DNA of 41,780 nt, from contig CAVYZL010000001.1 of assembly GCA_963773055.1 (NCBI GenBank), forward strand, positions 1-41,780. Reading direction: 5' to 3'. This DNA is from PALSA-612 sp963773055. Lineage in GTDB: Bacteria; Actinomycetota; Thermoleophilia; Gaiellales; Gaiellaceae. Each line of letters begins with the position of its first letter. Positions within the stretch are counted from its first letter, which is position 1. Of the stretch, positions 9,549-17,420 are shown in pieces. The position numbers and the translations under genes were made by a program. Under the pieces are notes generated by a model, which saw only the letters and a program-made list of their open reading frames with translations, was not told where the DNA came from and made no database searches.

Positions 9549-9980
9549 TTGAACGATTACGAGATCCTGCTCATGCTCGACCCCGACGTGCCGGAGGACC
9601 GGCACGAGGAGATCCTCGCGCGCACGCGTGAGCTCGTCGAGAAGGACGGAGGCGCCTGGGAGGCCCACGACACGTGGGGCCGCCGCCGTCTCGCGTACGA
9701 GATCGACCACAAGGCGGAGGGCGTCTACCACCTGCTGACGTTCAGCTGCGAGCCCGCCGCGCTCGACGAGGTGTCGCGTGTGCTCAAGATCACGGACGGT
9801 GTCATGCGGCACATGGCGACCCGCCGGCCACGGCCGCATCGCCGCGCTGCCGCTCCGGCCGCGGCGCCGGCCGAAACTCCGAGCGCCCAGACGGAGCCAG
9901 CCCAGACTGAGCCAGCAGAGTACGCTGGCGAGGCGGTCGCCGACGGTGAGAGTCCCGCCGGCGAAGAAGGAGAGGAGTAA
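9549..9980 (+). CDS. rpsF: 30S ribosomal protein S6 with acidic C-terminal extension
   Basis: 143 residues from TTG 9549, preceded by GGAG four bases upstream and AAGGAG further up; there is no ATG or GTG alternative that fits the family. NDYEILLMLDPDVPED starts the ferredoxin-like S6 fold, and WGRRRLAYEIDHKAEGVYHL is the signature region. The S6 core ends near residue 97; the last 45 residues are an Ala/Pro/Glu tail. First gene of the rpsF-ssb-rpsR-rplI cluster. Confidence 0.95.
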   Translation: MNDYEILLMLDPDVPEDRHEEILARTRELVEKDGGAWEAHDTWGRRRLAYEIDHKAEGVYHLLTFSCEPAALDEVSRVLKITDGVMRHMATRRPRPHRRAAAPAAAPAETPSAQTEPAQTEPAEYAGEAVADGESPAGEEGEE

Positions 9981-9982
9981 GC

Positions 9983-10414
9983 ATGGCCAACATCAATCGC
10001 GTCGTCCTTGTCGGCAACCTGACGCGAGACCCGGAGCTCCGGCACACGCCGAGCGGCACCGCCGTCTGCAGCCTTCGCCTCGCCGTCAACACGCGGCGGA
10101 AGGACGGCGCCACCGGCGAGTGGACGGAGAAGCCGAACTACTTCGATATCACTGTCTGGGGAAACCAGGGCGAGAACTGCGCGCAGTACCTCGCGAAGGG
10201 ACGGCCGGTCGCGATCGACGGCCGCCTCGAGTGGCGTGAATGGGAGGCGCAGGACGGCACGAAGCGCCAGGCGGTCGAAGTGATCGCCGATTCCGTCCAG
10301 TTCCTCGGCGGCCGCGGCGAGGGCGGCAGCGGCGAGCCCCAGTTCGTCCCCGCCGGCGAGTCGACGGAGCCCTCCGAGTTCACTGCCACGGCCGACGACG
10401 ACATCCCGTTCTGA
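9983..10414 (+). CDS. ssb: Single-stranded DNA-binding protein
   Basis: 143 residues, ATG 2 bp after rpsF. OB-fold (NINRVVLVGNLTRDPELRHT) with the usual WTEKPNYFDITVWG strand. A short Gly-rich linker leads to the acidic tail DDDIPF, the conserved partner-binding tip. Its stop overlaps the rpsR start by one base (TGATG), so translation is coupled. Covers ssDNA in replication and repair. Confidence 0.97.
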   Translation: MANINRVVLVGNLTRDPELRHTPSGTAVCSLRLAVNTRRKDGATGEWTEKPNYFDITVWGNQGENCAQYLAKGRPVAIDGRLEWREWEAQDGTKRQAVEVIADSVQFLGGRGEGGSGEPQFVPAGESTEPSEFTATADDDIPF

Positions 10415-10701
10415 TGGCGAAGAAGGCGAGAGCAAGCAAGGAGGAGCGCTCGACGAGCACGCGTCGGCGCCCCGGCGCGCGCGAGGGCCAGGCGCGGAGG
10501 CGCAACTGCTACTTCTGCCGCGACAAGATCGAGGACGTCGACTACAAGGATCTCAACCAGCTGCGCCGGTACATCTCGGAGCGCGGCAAGATCCGCTCGC
10601 GGCGGATCACGGGCGCGTGCCGGCGGCACCAGAACCAGATCTCGGCCGCGGTGAAACGGGCGCGCGAGATGGCGCTCCTGCCCTACGTCGGGGATCGGTA
10701 G
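10414..10701 (+). CDS. rpsR: 30S ribosomal protein S18
   Basis: 95 residues from ATG 10414. Contains NCYFCRDKIEDVDYKD and the S18 signature LNQLRRYISERGKIRSRRIT, ending LLPYVGDR. The CxxC pair suggests a zinc-binding (C+) paralogue. N-terminal 30 residues are basic and disordered. Confidence 0.97.
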   Translation: MAKKARASKEERSTSTRRRPGAREGQARRRNCYFCRDKIEDVDYKDLNQLRRYISERGKIRSRRITGACRRHQNQISAAVKRAREMALLPYVGDR

Positions 10702-10703
10702 CC

Positions 10704-11282
10704 GTGCAGGTGATCCTGCTTCAGGACGTCGACAAGGTCGGCCTGCGCGGGGACGTCGTCGACGTCGCCCGCGGCTACGCGCGGAACTACCTCGTGCCGC
10801 GCCGGCTCGCCGAGGAGGCGACGCCCGCGCGTGTCGCGGAGCTCGAGAAGCGCGACTCGCTGCGCGCCCGCCACGAGGCGACGACGGTCGACCAGGCACG
10901 CGACATCGCCGCGGTGCTCGAGCAGACGGAGCTCCGCTTCGAGATGAAGGCCGGGCCCACGGGCTCGCTCTTCGGATCGGTGACGGCGACCAACATCGCC
11001 GACGCGCTCTGGGAAGAGAAGAAGGTGCGCGTCGACCGCCGGAAGATCGCACTCGACCAGCCGATCAAGGAGGTTGGCCGCTACGCGGTCCCGGTCGACG
11101 TGTTCGACGACGTGCGCGTCGAGGTGGCGACCCTCGTCGTTCCCGAAGGTGGCGAGCTGCCCGAGGCGGTCGCCGAGCCCGAGCCCGAGCCCGAGGCGTT
11201 CGCAGAGCCCGAGCCCGAGCAGTCGGCCGACGAGGCCGCGACACCCGCGATCGAGGACGAGCCGCCGGCCGACGAGGCGTGA
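10704..11282 (+). CDS. rplI: 50S ribosomal protein L9 with acidic tail
   Basis: 192 residues from GTG 10704, 2 bp after rpsR. N-domain MQVILLQDVDKVGLRGDVVD and RGYARNYLVPRRLA are the L9 signature. The L9 core usually ends near 150; here about 40 further residues are PEPEPE/Ala-rich and strongly acidic. The core includes FGSVTATNIADAL. Last gene before the hairpin at 11284. Confidence 0.95.
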   Translation: MQVILLQDVDKVGLRGDVVDVARGYARNYLVPRRLAEEATPARVAELEKRDSLRARHEATTVDQARDIAAVLEQTELRFEMKAGPTGSLFGSVTATNIADALWEEKKVRVDRRKIALDQPIKEVGRYAVPVDVFDDVRVEVATLVVPEGGELPEAVAEPEPEPEAFAEPEPEQSADEAATPAIEDEPPADEA

Positions 11283-11283
11283 C

Positions 11284-11312
11284 TTCCACAACCCCCGTGG
11301 AGGGCTGTGGAA
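11284..11312 (+). terminator. Hairpin after rplI
   Basis: TTCCACA (11284-11290) pairs with TGTGGAA (11306-11312), with an inner CCC/GGG extension past a one-base mismatch. It directly follows the rplI stop. No T-run, so this may be a terminator or an attenuator ahead of dnaB. Confidence 0.5.
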
Positions 11313-11374
11313 TGTGGCACAAACTTCCCGCGTAGAGCGACGTTTTCGTCCACCGCGCCGTCCGATGCGCCGGG

Positions 11375-11398
11375 GATAATCTCGCGAACGTATGTTCG
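11375..11398 (+). promoter_or_regulatory. Putative dnaB promoter -10 with LexA-like box
   Basis: GATAAT at 11375-11380 resembles a -10 element. Five bases later, CGAACGTATGTTCG (11385-11398) is a perfect palindrome matching the CGAAC-N4-GTTCG form of Gram-positive LexA (DinR) boxes. It overlaps the expected transcription start, where a repressor would block. I see no good -35. The dnaB GTG is about 100 bp downstream. Confidence 0.55.
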
Positions 11399-11498
11399 TG
11401 AAGCCCTGCAAATCGGCCCTTTTGGCCCCCGTTGTCCTGTGTGGACAGCGTGCCTTTCCACCCGTTGCAGGCGGGGTCGCCGGGAGGGTTAATACGGC

Positions 11499-12842
11499 GT
11501 GGCTCAACTAACAACCTCGCAGTCCGCCCCGGTTCCGCCACAGAATCTCGATGCAGAGGAATCGGTCCTCGGCGCGATGATGCTCTCCCCCGGCGCGATC
11601 GGGGCGGTCAGCGAGGTGCTCTCAGCGTCGGACTTCTACCGCGAGAGCCACGCGAAGATCTACCGGGCCGGCCTCTCCCTGTACGGGCGCGGGGAGCCGG
11701 TCGACGCGATCACGCTCGTGGACGAGCTCGACCAGCGCTCGGAGCTCGAGGACGTCGGCGGCAAGATCCGCGTCCACGAGCTCGCGGCACTCGTCCCGGC
11801 GGCGGCGAACGCCGCGCACTACGCGCGCATCGTCCGCGAGATGGCCACGCTGCGCGGCCTGATCCGCGCCGGCAACGAGATCACGCGGCTGGGCATGGAC
11901 CGTCCGGCCGAGACGACGGAGCTCGTCGACCGCGCGGAGCAGGTGATCTTCGACCTCGCGCAGGCGCGTGTGTCGGGCGACTTCAGCCACATCGAGGAGC
12001 TTCTGAAGGCGAGCTTCGAGCGCATCACCGCGCTCTACGAGCAAGGGGCGGATGTGACCGGCGTCGCGTGCGGCTTCCGCGACCTCGACCATCTGACATC
12101 CGGCTTCCAGCCGGGGAACCTCGTCATCCTCGCCGCGCGGCCGAGCATGGGAAAGTCGGGGCTCGGGCTCTGCATGGCGGCGAACCTCGCCGTGCGCGGC
12201 GAGACGCCGGTCGCGCTCTTTACGCTCGAGATGTCGAAGTCCGAGGTCACGCAGCGCCTCATGTGCTCGGAGGCGAAGGTCGAGTCGCAGCGCCTGCGCA
12301 CGGGCAAGCTCGCGCCCGACGACTGGCCCCGCCTGACCGCGGCCTGTGACCGGCTGTCGAAGGCGCCGATCTACGTCGACGACACGGGGTCGATCACGAT
12401 GATGGAGATCCGGTCGAAGGCACGGCGGCTGAAGATGCGCGAGCCGGCGCTCGGCCTGATCATCGTCGACTACCTCCAGCTGATGACCTCGGGCGCGTCG
12501 GTCGAGAACCGGGTGCAGGAGGTCTCCGCGATCTCGCGCTCGCTCAAAGTGCTCGCCCGCGACCTCGACGTGCCGGTGCTCGCGCTCTCGCAGCTCTCTC
12601 GCGCGGTCGAGCAGCGCCACGACAAGCGACCGATCCTCTCCGACCTCCGCGAATCGGGAAGCCTCGAGCAGGACGCCGATCTCGTCTTCTTCATCTACCG
12701 CGACGAGTACTACGACTCCGAGTCGGACCAGCAGGGAGTCGCCGAAGTGCACCTGGCGAAGCACCGGAACGGCCCGACCGGGACGGTAAAGCTCTCGTTC
12801 CTCAAACGGTTCGCGAAATTCGCGGACCTGGCGGCGGGCTAG
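11499..12842 (+). CDS. dnaB: Replicative DNA helicase DnaB
   Basis: 447 residues from GTG 11499. The N-terminal primase-binding domain begins PPQNLDAEESVLGAMML; the RecA-like domain carries Walker A AARPSMGKS at about 212-220, Walker B LGLIIVDYLQLM and ALSQLSRAVEQR. It ends with the FLKRFAKFADL segment typical of DnaB. No intein is present, although DnaB is a common intein host. Hexameric fork helicase. Separated from rplI by 216 bp holding a hairpin and a LexA-like box. Confidence 0.97.
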   Translation: MAQLTTSQSAPVPPQNLDAEESVLGAMMLSPGAIGAVSEVLSASDFYRESHAKIYRAGLSLYGRGEPVDAITLVDELDQRSELEDVGGKIRVHELAALVPAAANAAHYARIVREMATLRGLIRAGNEITRLGMDRPAETTELVDRAEQVIFDLAQARVSGDFSHIEELLKASFERITALYEQGADVTGVACGFRDLDHLTSGFQPGNLVILAARPSMGKSGLGLCMAANLAVRGETPVALFTLEMSKSEVTQRLMCSEAKVESQRLRTGKLAPDDWPRLTAACDRLSKAPIYVDDTGSITMMEIRSKARRLKMREPALGLIIVDYLQLMTSGASVENRVQEVSAISRSLKVLARDLDVPVLALSQLSRAVEQRHDKRPILSDLRESGSLEQDADLVFFIYRDEYYDSESDQQGVAEVHLAKHRNGPTGTVKLSFLKRFAKFADLAAG

Positions 12843-12873
12843 GAGGGAGGCGAGGGGCACGCAGATCATCTGG

Positions 12874-13086
12874 TTGCGAGACACCGCGACGACCTTCGCC
12901 GCCCAGTGTGAGGAGTGCCACAGGGACCGCGCGTGGCCTCCGGTCGTCATCCGCGGCGCGCTCTGCCAGGAAGCGGATGTCGGGTTCGTCACGTGCTGGC
13001 GCGGGCACCGCGTCCGCGTCCGGCGTATGCCGCGCGCCGAGCGGGTTGAGGCGGCGCGCCCGTCGAAGAAGACCGTCCGCCGGTAA
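12874..13086 (+). CDS. Small Cys/His-rich (zinc-ribbon-like) protein
   Basis: 70 residues, TTG start 12874 is a guess: a strong Shine-Dalgarno-like AGGAGGGAGG sits at 12841-12850, too far upstream, so the true start may be earlier or non-standard. AAQCEECHRDRAWPP holds a CxxCH group; two more Cys and a His (GALCQ, VTCWRGH) could complete a zinc site. Basic C-terminus. Between dnaB and purA on the same strand. Function unknown. Confidence 0.55.
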   Translation: MRDTATTFAAQCEECHRDRAWPPVVIRGALCQEADVGFVTCWRGHRVRVRRMPRAERVEAARPSKKTVRR

Positions 13087-13102
13087 CTGACAGACTCCGC
13101 CC

Positions 13103-14398
13103 ATGCCCGCGACCGTGATCGTCGGGGCGCAATGGGGAGACGAGGGCAAGGGCAAGATCGTCGATCTCCTCGCGCAGCGCTCAGATCTCGTCTGCCGCTA
13201 CCAGGGCGGCCCGAACGCCGGTCACACGATCCAGGTCGGCGAGGACGTCTTCAAGCTCCGCCACCTGCCGTCGGGCATCGTCGCGGGCAAGGAGTGCGCG
13301 ATCGGCGCGGGCTGCGTGATCGATCCCGAAGAGCTCGTCGCCGAGCTCGACGACCTGGACGGGCGCGGCCTCGCGACGGACGGCGTACGCCTGTCGGGGA
13401 ACGCGCACGTGATCATGCCGTGGCACCGAGCGCTCGACCAGGCATCCGAGCGCCGGCTCGGCTCGCTCCAGATCGGCACCACGCGGCGCGGGATCGGCCC
13501 GGCGTACGCGGACAAGGCCGGACGCCTCGGGATCCGGGTCCAGGACCTCCTCGAACCGAAGATCCTCCGCGAGAAGATCGAGGTCGCGCTGGCGGAGAAG
13601 AACGTGTGGCTCGAACGGATCTACGGCCTCGAGCCGCTCGAGCTCGAGACGCTCGTCGTCCGCTACGAGGGCTTCGCGCAGCGGCTCCGCCCGTACGTCG
13701 TCGACACCTCCCTGCTCGTCGACCGCGCGCTCCGGCAGGGGAAGCGCGTGCTGTTCGAGGGGGCGCAGGGGACGCTCCTCGACCTCGACCACGGCACGTA
13801 TCCCTTTGTCACCTCGTCGAACCCGATCGCCGGCGAGGCTGCGACGAGCTTCGGCATCGGGCCGACGCGGATCGATGCCGTCGTCGGCGTCGCGAAGGCG
13901 TACGTGACGCGGGTCGGCGAGGGCCCGTTCCCGACCGAGATCGAGGGGGCAGACCAGGAACGCGTGCGCACACTCGGGGCGGAGTTCGGGACGGTGACGG
14001 GGCGCGAGCGCCGTTGCGGCTGGCTCGATCTCGTGGCGCTCCGCTACGCGACGCGGCTGAACGGGATCACGTCCCTCGCGCTGACGAAGCTCGACGTCCT
14101 CTCGGACTTCTCCGAGATCCCGGTGTGCGTCCGCTACCGGCTGCGGGACGGCTCGGAGACGGACGAGTTTCCTCCTCACCAGAGCGACTTCCACCACTGC
14201 GAGCCCGTGTACGAGGTGCTCGTTGGCTGGGGCACGCACCTCGACGAGGTGGAGACGTTCGAGGCGCTTCCTGATCCTGCCCGGCGCTACGTCGAGCTCG
14301 TCGAGGCAGCGCTCGGGGTCGAGGTGCCCCTCGTCGGCACGGGCGCCGAGCGGGAGCAGGTGCTCGTGCGAAGCGACGCGGGTTTCGCGCTTGTGTAG
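13103..14398 (+). CDS. purA: Adenylosuccinate synthetase
   Basis: 431 residues from ATG 13103. GTP-dependent condensation of IMP with aspartate, the first committed step to AMP. GAQWGDEGKGKIVDLLA carries the phosphate loop and the catalytic Asp. The NAGHT motif supplies the catalytic His. LFEGAQGTLLDLDHGTYPFV and TSSNP are further signatures. Length matches the family. With purB downstream, both AMP-branch enzymes are in the window. Confidence 0.97.
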   Translation: MPATVIVGAQWGDEGKGKIVDLLAQRSDLVCRYQGGPNAGHTIQVGEDVFKLRHLPSGIVAGKECAIGAGCVIDPEELVAELDDLDGRGLATDGVRLSGNAHVIMPWHRALDQASERRLGSLQIGTTRRGIGPAYADKAGRLGIRVQDLLEPKILREKIEVALAEKNVWLERIYGLEPLELETLVVRYEGFAQRLRPYVVDTSLLVDRALRQGKRVLFEGAQGTLLDLDHGTYPFVTSSNPIAGEAATSFGIGPTRIDAVVGVAKAYVTRVGEGPFPTEIEGADQERVRTLGAEFGTVTGRERRCGWLDLVALRYATRLNGITSLALTKLDVLSDFSEIPVCVRYRLRDGSETDEFPPHQSDFHHCEPVYEVLVGWGTHLDEVETFEALPDPARRYVELVEAALGVEVPLVGTGAEREQVLVRSDAGFALV

Positions 14399-14413
14399 CC
14401 GGGTCCGCAGCGG

Positions 14414-14959
14414 TCAGCGAAGCCTTTGAAGCTCCTCAGGCGAGTTGATGTTCGCGAGCAGAGCAGGGTCGAGCTCGACGACGGCGACACGTAGGCTCTC
14501 GAGCACTTCGCGGAGCGCGAGCCGGCCTGCTTCCAGTGCCGTCTCGAACACCGGCAACGACCGCGTGCGGTAGACGCCCGGGAGCGGGCCCGTCTGCGGC
14601 ACCGCCGCGTCGATTTCGTCCCCGCACGCGCACGCGAGCGCCCGGAGCGCGGCGCCCGTGACGAGCGGGCAGTCGACGGGCAACATGACACAGAGCTCAT
14701 GCGTCGCCGCCCGGAGCGCGCCGACGACTCCGACGATCGAGGCGCGCACGTCCGTCGCGTCGTCGACGACCGGAAACGGAAGCTCGAGCCCGTCACCCGC
14801 CTTGCCGACCGCAATCCGCTCGCCGCAGATCTCACCGAGCGTGTGCCAGCCGCGCTCGGCGAGGGTCTCCTCCCCCAGCCTCGCGAGCGCCTTCGGCGAT
14901 CCGAAGCGGTTCGACGCACCGCCGACGAGGAGAGCGCCTGTCAGGTCTCGACGCGCCAC
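14414..14959 (-). CDS. mobA: Molybdenum cofactor guanylyltransferase (MobA-like)
   Basis: About 181 residues, GTG 14959, overlapping the end of fdhD by about 19 bp; no ATG is in frame. The nucleotidyltransferase loop LLVGGASNRFGSPKALARLG is slightly degenerate (GGAS instead of GGxSxRMG). CVMLPVDCPLV holds the metal-binding Asp, and PLPGVYRTRSLPVFE follows. MobA attaches GMP to molybdopterin to make the bis-MGD form used by formate dehydrogenases. Pairing with fdhD supports this over a generic NTP transferase such as CTP:molybdopterin transferase. Confidence 0.8.
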   Translation of the reverse strand: MARRDLTGALLVGGASNRFGSPKALARLGEETLAERGWHTLGEICGERIAVGKAGDGLELPFPVVDDATDVRASIVGVVGALRAATHELCVMLPVDCPLVTGAALRALACACGDEIDAAVPQTGPLPGVYRTRSLPVFETALEAGRLALREVLESLRVAVVELDPALLANINSPEELQRLR

Positions 14960-15732
14960 GGCTCCGAGTAGACATTCATCCGGCCGTCGCGGACGAAGCC
15001 GCAGAGCGTTACCCCGCGGTCGCGGCCGAGCTCGACGGCGAGGCTCGACGGCGCGCCGACCGCGACGACGACTGGGCAGCCGGCGACCGCCGCCTTCTGC
15101 ACGAGCTCGAACGAGATCCGGCCGCTCAGGCAGATGACGCTCTCCGTCAGCGGCAGGCGCCCATCGAGGAAGGCACGGCCGACGACCTTGTCGAGCGCGT
15201 TGTGGCGGCCGACGTCCTCGCGGACGACCAGGAGGTTGCCGGCTGCATCGAACAGTCCGCTCGCATGCAGCCCGCCGGTGGCGGCGAATGCTCCTTGTGC
15301 CGAGCGGAGCCGATCGGGGAGTGCCGCGACGACCGCCGCTGTCACGGTGAGGCCGCTCGTCACCTTCGCAGCCTCGACGGCAACCGCTTCGAGGGCCCCT
15401 TTCCCGCAGACTCCGCATGACGATGTCGTGTAGAAGCTCCGCTCGAGGCGCGCCGCGTCGAAGCGAGGAGCCGTCACCTCGACCGTGTTCGCGGCAAGAT
15501 CAGCGGGCGGCGTCGCCGATTCGGGCCGCAGCCCCTCGGAGAGGCAGAAGCCGAGCGCGAGCTCCTCGTCGTGGCCCGGCGTACGCATCGTCACCGCGAC
15601 GGCGCGCCCGTTGATCCGGATCTCGAGCGGCTCCTCGACGGCGACGAGGTCGTCCGTCTCGCCGCCGGGGACGCGCGTCAGCGTGACGTTGGCCGCACTG
15701 TAGGGAGGAGGAGAGGTCGCCTCGTCGGGCAT
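14941..15732 (-). CDS. fdhD: Formate dehydrogenase sulfurtransferase FdhD
   Basis: 263 residues from ATG 15732 (MPDEATSPP); upstream in-frame codons are Arg-rich and read through the neighbouring gene. FdhD passes sulfur from IscS to bis-MGD before insertion into formate dehydrogenase. The loop YTTSSCGVCGKGALE carries the two essential Cys. GFCLSEGL, REDVGRHNALDKVVG and CLSGRISFELVQKA are family signatures. Read with mobA and the selC gene 7 kb away, it points to a molybdenum, possibly selenocysteine, formate dehydrogenase outside the window. Confidence 0.95.
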   Translation of the reverse strand: MPDEATSPPPYSAANVTLTRVPGGETDDLVAVEEPLEIRINGRAVAVTMRTPGHDEELALGFCLSEGLRPESATPPADLAANTVEVTAPRFDAARLERSFYTTSSCGVCGKGALEAVAVEAAKVTSGLTVTAAVVAALPDRLRSAQGAFAATGGLHASGLFDAAGNLLVVREDVGRHNALDKVVGRAFLDGRLPLTESVICLSGRISFELVQKAAVAGCPVVVAVGAPSSLAVELGRDRGVTLCGFVRDGRMNVYSEPWRVET

Positions 15733-15742
15733 CGCCCGAAGA

Positions 15743-16297
15743 CTAGGCGGCGAGGGGCTCCCGGGCGGCAACCGCGTCGACGAGCGCGGCCACGACCGAG
15801 TCGAGCCGTCGGACGGCGGTCTCGTCCGCGAGCCGCCCGTCGGCATCGCACCGCGACGGCGCGTGCGAGAGAGCGAGCTCGGCGTCGAGCACCCGCGCAC
15901 CCATGCGCGCGAGGATCCGGCGCGCGTCGGCCTGCGCCCACACGGCGCCGAACCCGCCCGGGCTGGCGCCGACGACAGCGACCGGCTTGTTCCGGAACGG
16001 GTTCGTCGCGTGCGGACGGGAAGCCCAGTCGAGTGCGTTCTTCAGCTGCCCCGGCAGCGAGCCGTTGTACTCCGGCGTCGCGATCAGCACGGCATCGGCG
16101 CCTGCGATCGCCGCGCGGAGCTCTTCGACAATGCGCTCAGGCGCCGGCTCGTCGTCCTCGTCGAACGGCGGCACCTCCTTCAAGCCCTGCCACAGCTCGA
16201 GCTCGGCCCCGTCGGGGACGAGCTCGGCCGCGGCATGGAGGAGCGCCGTGTTGTACGAGCCTTCGCGCAGGCTTCCGGAGATGCCGAGGATCCGCAC
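15743..16297 (-). CDS. NAD(P)H-dependent FMN reductase
   Basis: 184 residues from GTG 16297, 2 bp after the yceI stop. Flavodoxin-like fold: RILGISGSLREGSYNTALL is the FMN phosphate loop, and TPEYNGSLPGQLKNALDW is the flavin-contact motif of the NADPH-dependent FMN reductase family. Full length for the family (~180). Likely quinone, azo or chromate reductase activity; the substrate cannot be told from sequence. It stops 10 bp before fdhD. Confidence 0.92.
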   Translation of the reverse strand: MRILGISGSLREGSYNTALLHAAAELVPDGAELELWQGLKEVPPFDEDDEPAPERIVEELRAAIAGADAVLIATPEYNGSLPGQLKNALDWASRPHATNPFRNKPVAVVGASPGGFGAVWAQADARRILARMGARVLDAELALSHAPSRCDADGRLADETAVRRLDSVVAALVDAVAAREPLAA

Positions 16298-16299
16298 CG

Positions 16300-16852
16300 T
16301 CAGTCGGCCCTCACGAGCGCGAGCTCTGCGGTGATCTTCACGTCTTGCGCGAGCGCCTGCTCGCCGCTCGGGAGGCTCTGCGTTCCAGTCGAGCCCGAAC
16401 GCGCTGCGGTCGACGGTCGTCTCGAGCGAGAGGTTGATGCGCTCCCGTCCGTACGGGTCGACGAGCGGCCCGCCGAGGGAGCCCGTCAGCTGCACCGGAA
16501 GGGCGACGCCCTTGATCTCGAGCGTGCCCGCGATTGCCACTCGCTCGCGCGTCGGGTCGAACGGCGCCGACGCAAAGGAGACGTCTGGCGTCCGCTCCGC
16601 GTCGAAGAACTCGGGCGAGGCAAGGTGCGAGCGGAGCGCGTCGTCGCCGACCTGGATGTCCTCCACCCGGGCCGAGCCCTCGAGCCTCGCGGTGCCGTCA
16701 TCCGAGACCGTCACGCTTCCCGCGAACGGCGCCACCGAGCCGTGGAACGTCCCGGCCATGTAACTCGACCGCGAAGCGAAGCCCGGAGTGCACCTGATCG
16801 AGCTGCCACGTACCTGCTGCGATTCTCTTTTGGTCTCCGTGAGTGTGCCCAT
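16300..16852 (-). CDS. YceI-family lipid/isoprenoid-binding protein, frameshifted
   Basis: About 183 residues from ATG 16852 with an excellent GGAGAGAGCC ribosome site. No signal peptide is seen, so probably cytoplasmic. The YceI barrel is recognisable: AAGTWQLDQVHSGLRFAV, then GTFHGSVAPFAGSV, a HLASPEFFDAER strand, GTLEIKGVALPVQL and SLETTVDRSAFGLDWN. It is spread over three frames: breaks near 16815 and 16755 (a missing base, then an extra base) and an extra base near 16370, after which the tail reads SGEQALAQDVKITAELALVR and stops. YceI proteins bind polyisoprenoid-type lipids. Divergent to marR. Confidence 0.85.
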
Positions 16853-16935
16853 GGCTCTCTCCTCTCTTTCCGATATACTTGCGTCTCGCAATCAACTGTA
16901 CCGAGCAGAAGCATGACTAGTCAAGTATTGTCCGA
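16853..16935. promoter_or_regulatory. Divergent yceI/marR promoter-operator region
   Basis: Holds the perfect palindrome TTGCG-TCT-CGCAA. Two inverted copies of a CAAGTAT-x-CCG motif also flank the region (CCGATATACTTG and CAAGTATTGTCCG). On the minus strand TTGACT-18 bp-TACAGT could be the yceI promoter, placing the palindrome at +1. These are candidate sites for the adjacent MarR regulator. Confidence 0.45.
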
Positions 16936-17401
16936 TCAACTATCAGCGCCGGCCATCCAGGCGTTCGTCGGGCTGCTCCGCGCGCACGCGGCGACCACTC
17001 GCCGTCTGAGCGCGGAGCTCGTGGCGGAGCACGGACTGACGATCAACGACTACGAGGCGCTGCTCCGCCTCTCGCGCGCGGACGGGCGGCAGCTGAAGCG
17101 CGTCGAGCTTGCCGAGAGCCTCTTGCTCACGGCATCCGGCGTAACCCGCCTGCTCGACGGCCTCGAGCGCGCCGGGTACGTCGAGAAGGGCTCGTGCCCG
17201 ACGGACGCACGCGTCACCTACGCCGTCCTGACGGACGCAGGGCGCGAGAAGCTCGAGCAGGCATCCCTTTCGCACATCGCCGAGATCCGCGCGCTGTTCG
17301 AGGAACGGTTCGACGGCGAGGAGCTTGTGACGCTTGCCGACCTGCTCGGCAGGCTGCCGCTCGACTCGGGCGCCGCGGGCGAGGACTGCAGCCCAGGCTG
17401 A
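16913..17401 (+). CDS. MarR-family transcriptional regulator
   Basis: 162 residues from ATG 16913. Winged-helix core: LTINDYEALLRLSRADG, then RVELAESLLLTASGVTRLLD as recognition helix, and GLERAGYVEKGSCPTDARVTY as wing with the conserved Asp-x-Arg. Likely represses the divergent yceI-FMN reductase genes and perhaps itself in response to a small phenolic or redox signal. Only one Cys (wing), so redox sensing is possible but unproven. Confidence 0.93.
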   Translation: MTSQVLSDQLSAPAIQAFVGLLRAHAATTRRLSAELVAEHGLTINDYEALLRLSRADGRQLKRVELAESLLLTASGVTRLLDGLERAGYVEKGSCPTDARVTYAVLTDAGREKLEQASLSHIAEIRALFEERFDGEELVTLADLLGRLPLDSGAAGEDCSPG

Positions 17402-17420
17402 CGCCGCTTAGACTCGGCGC

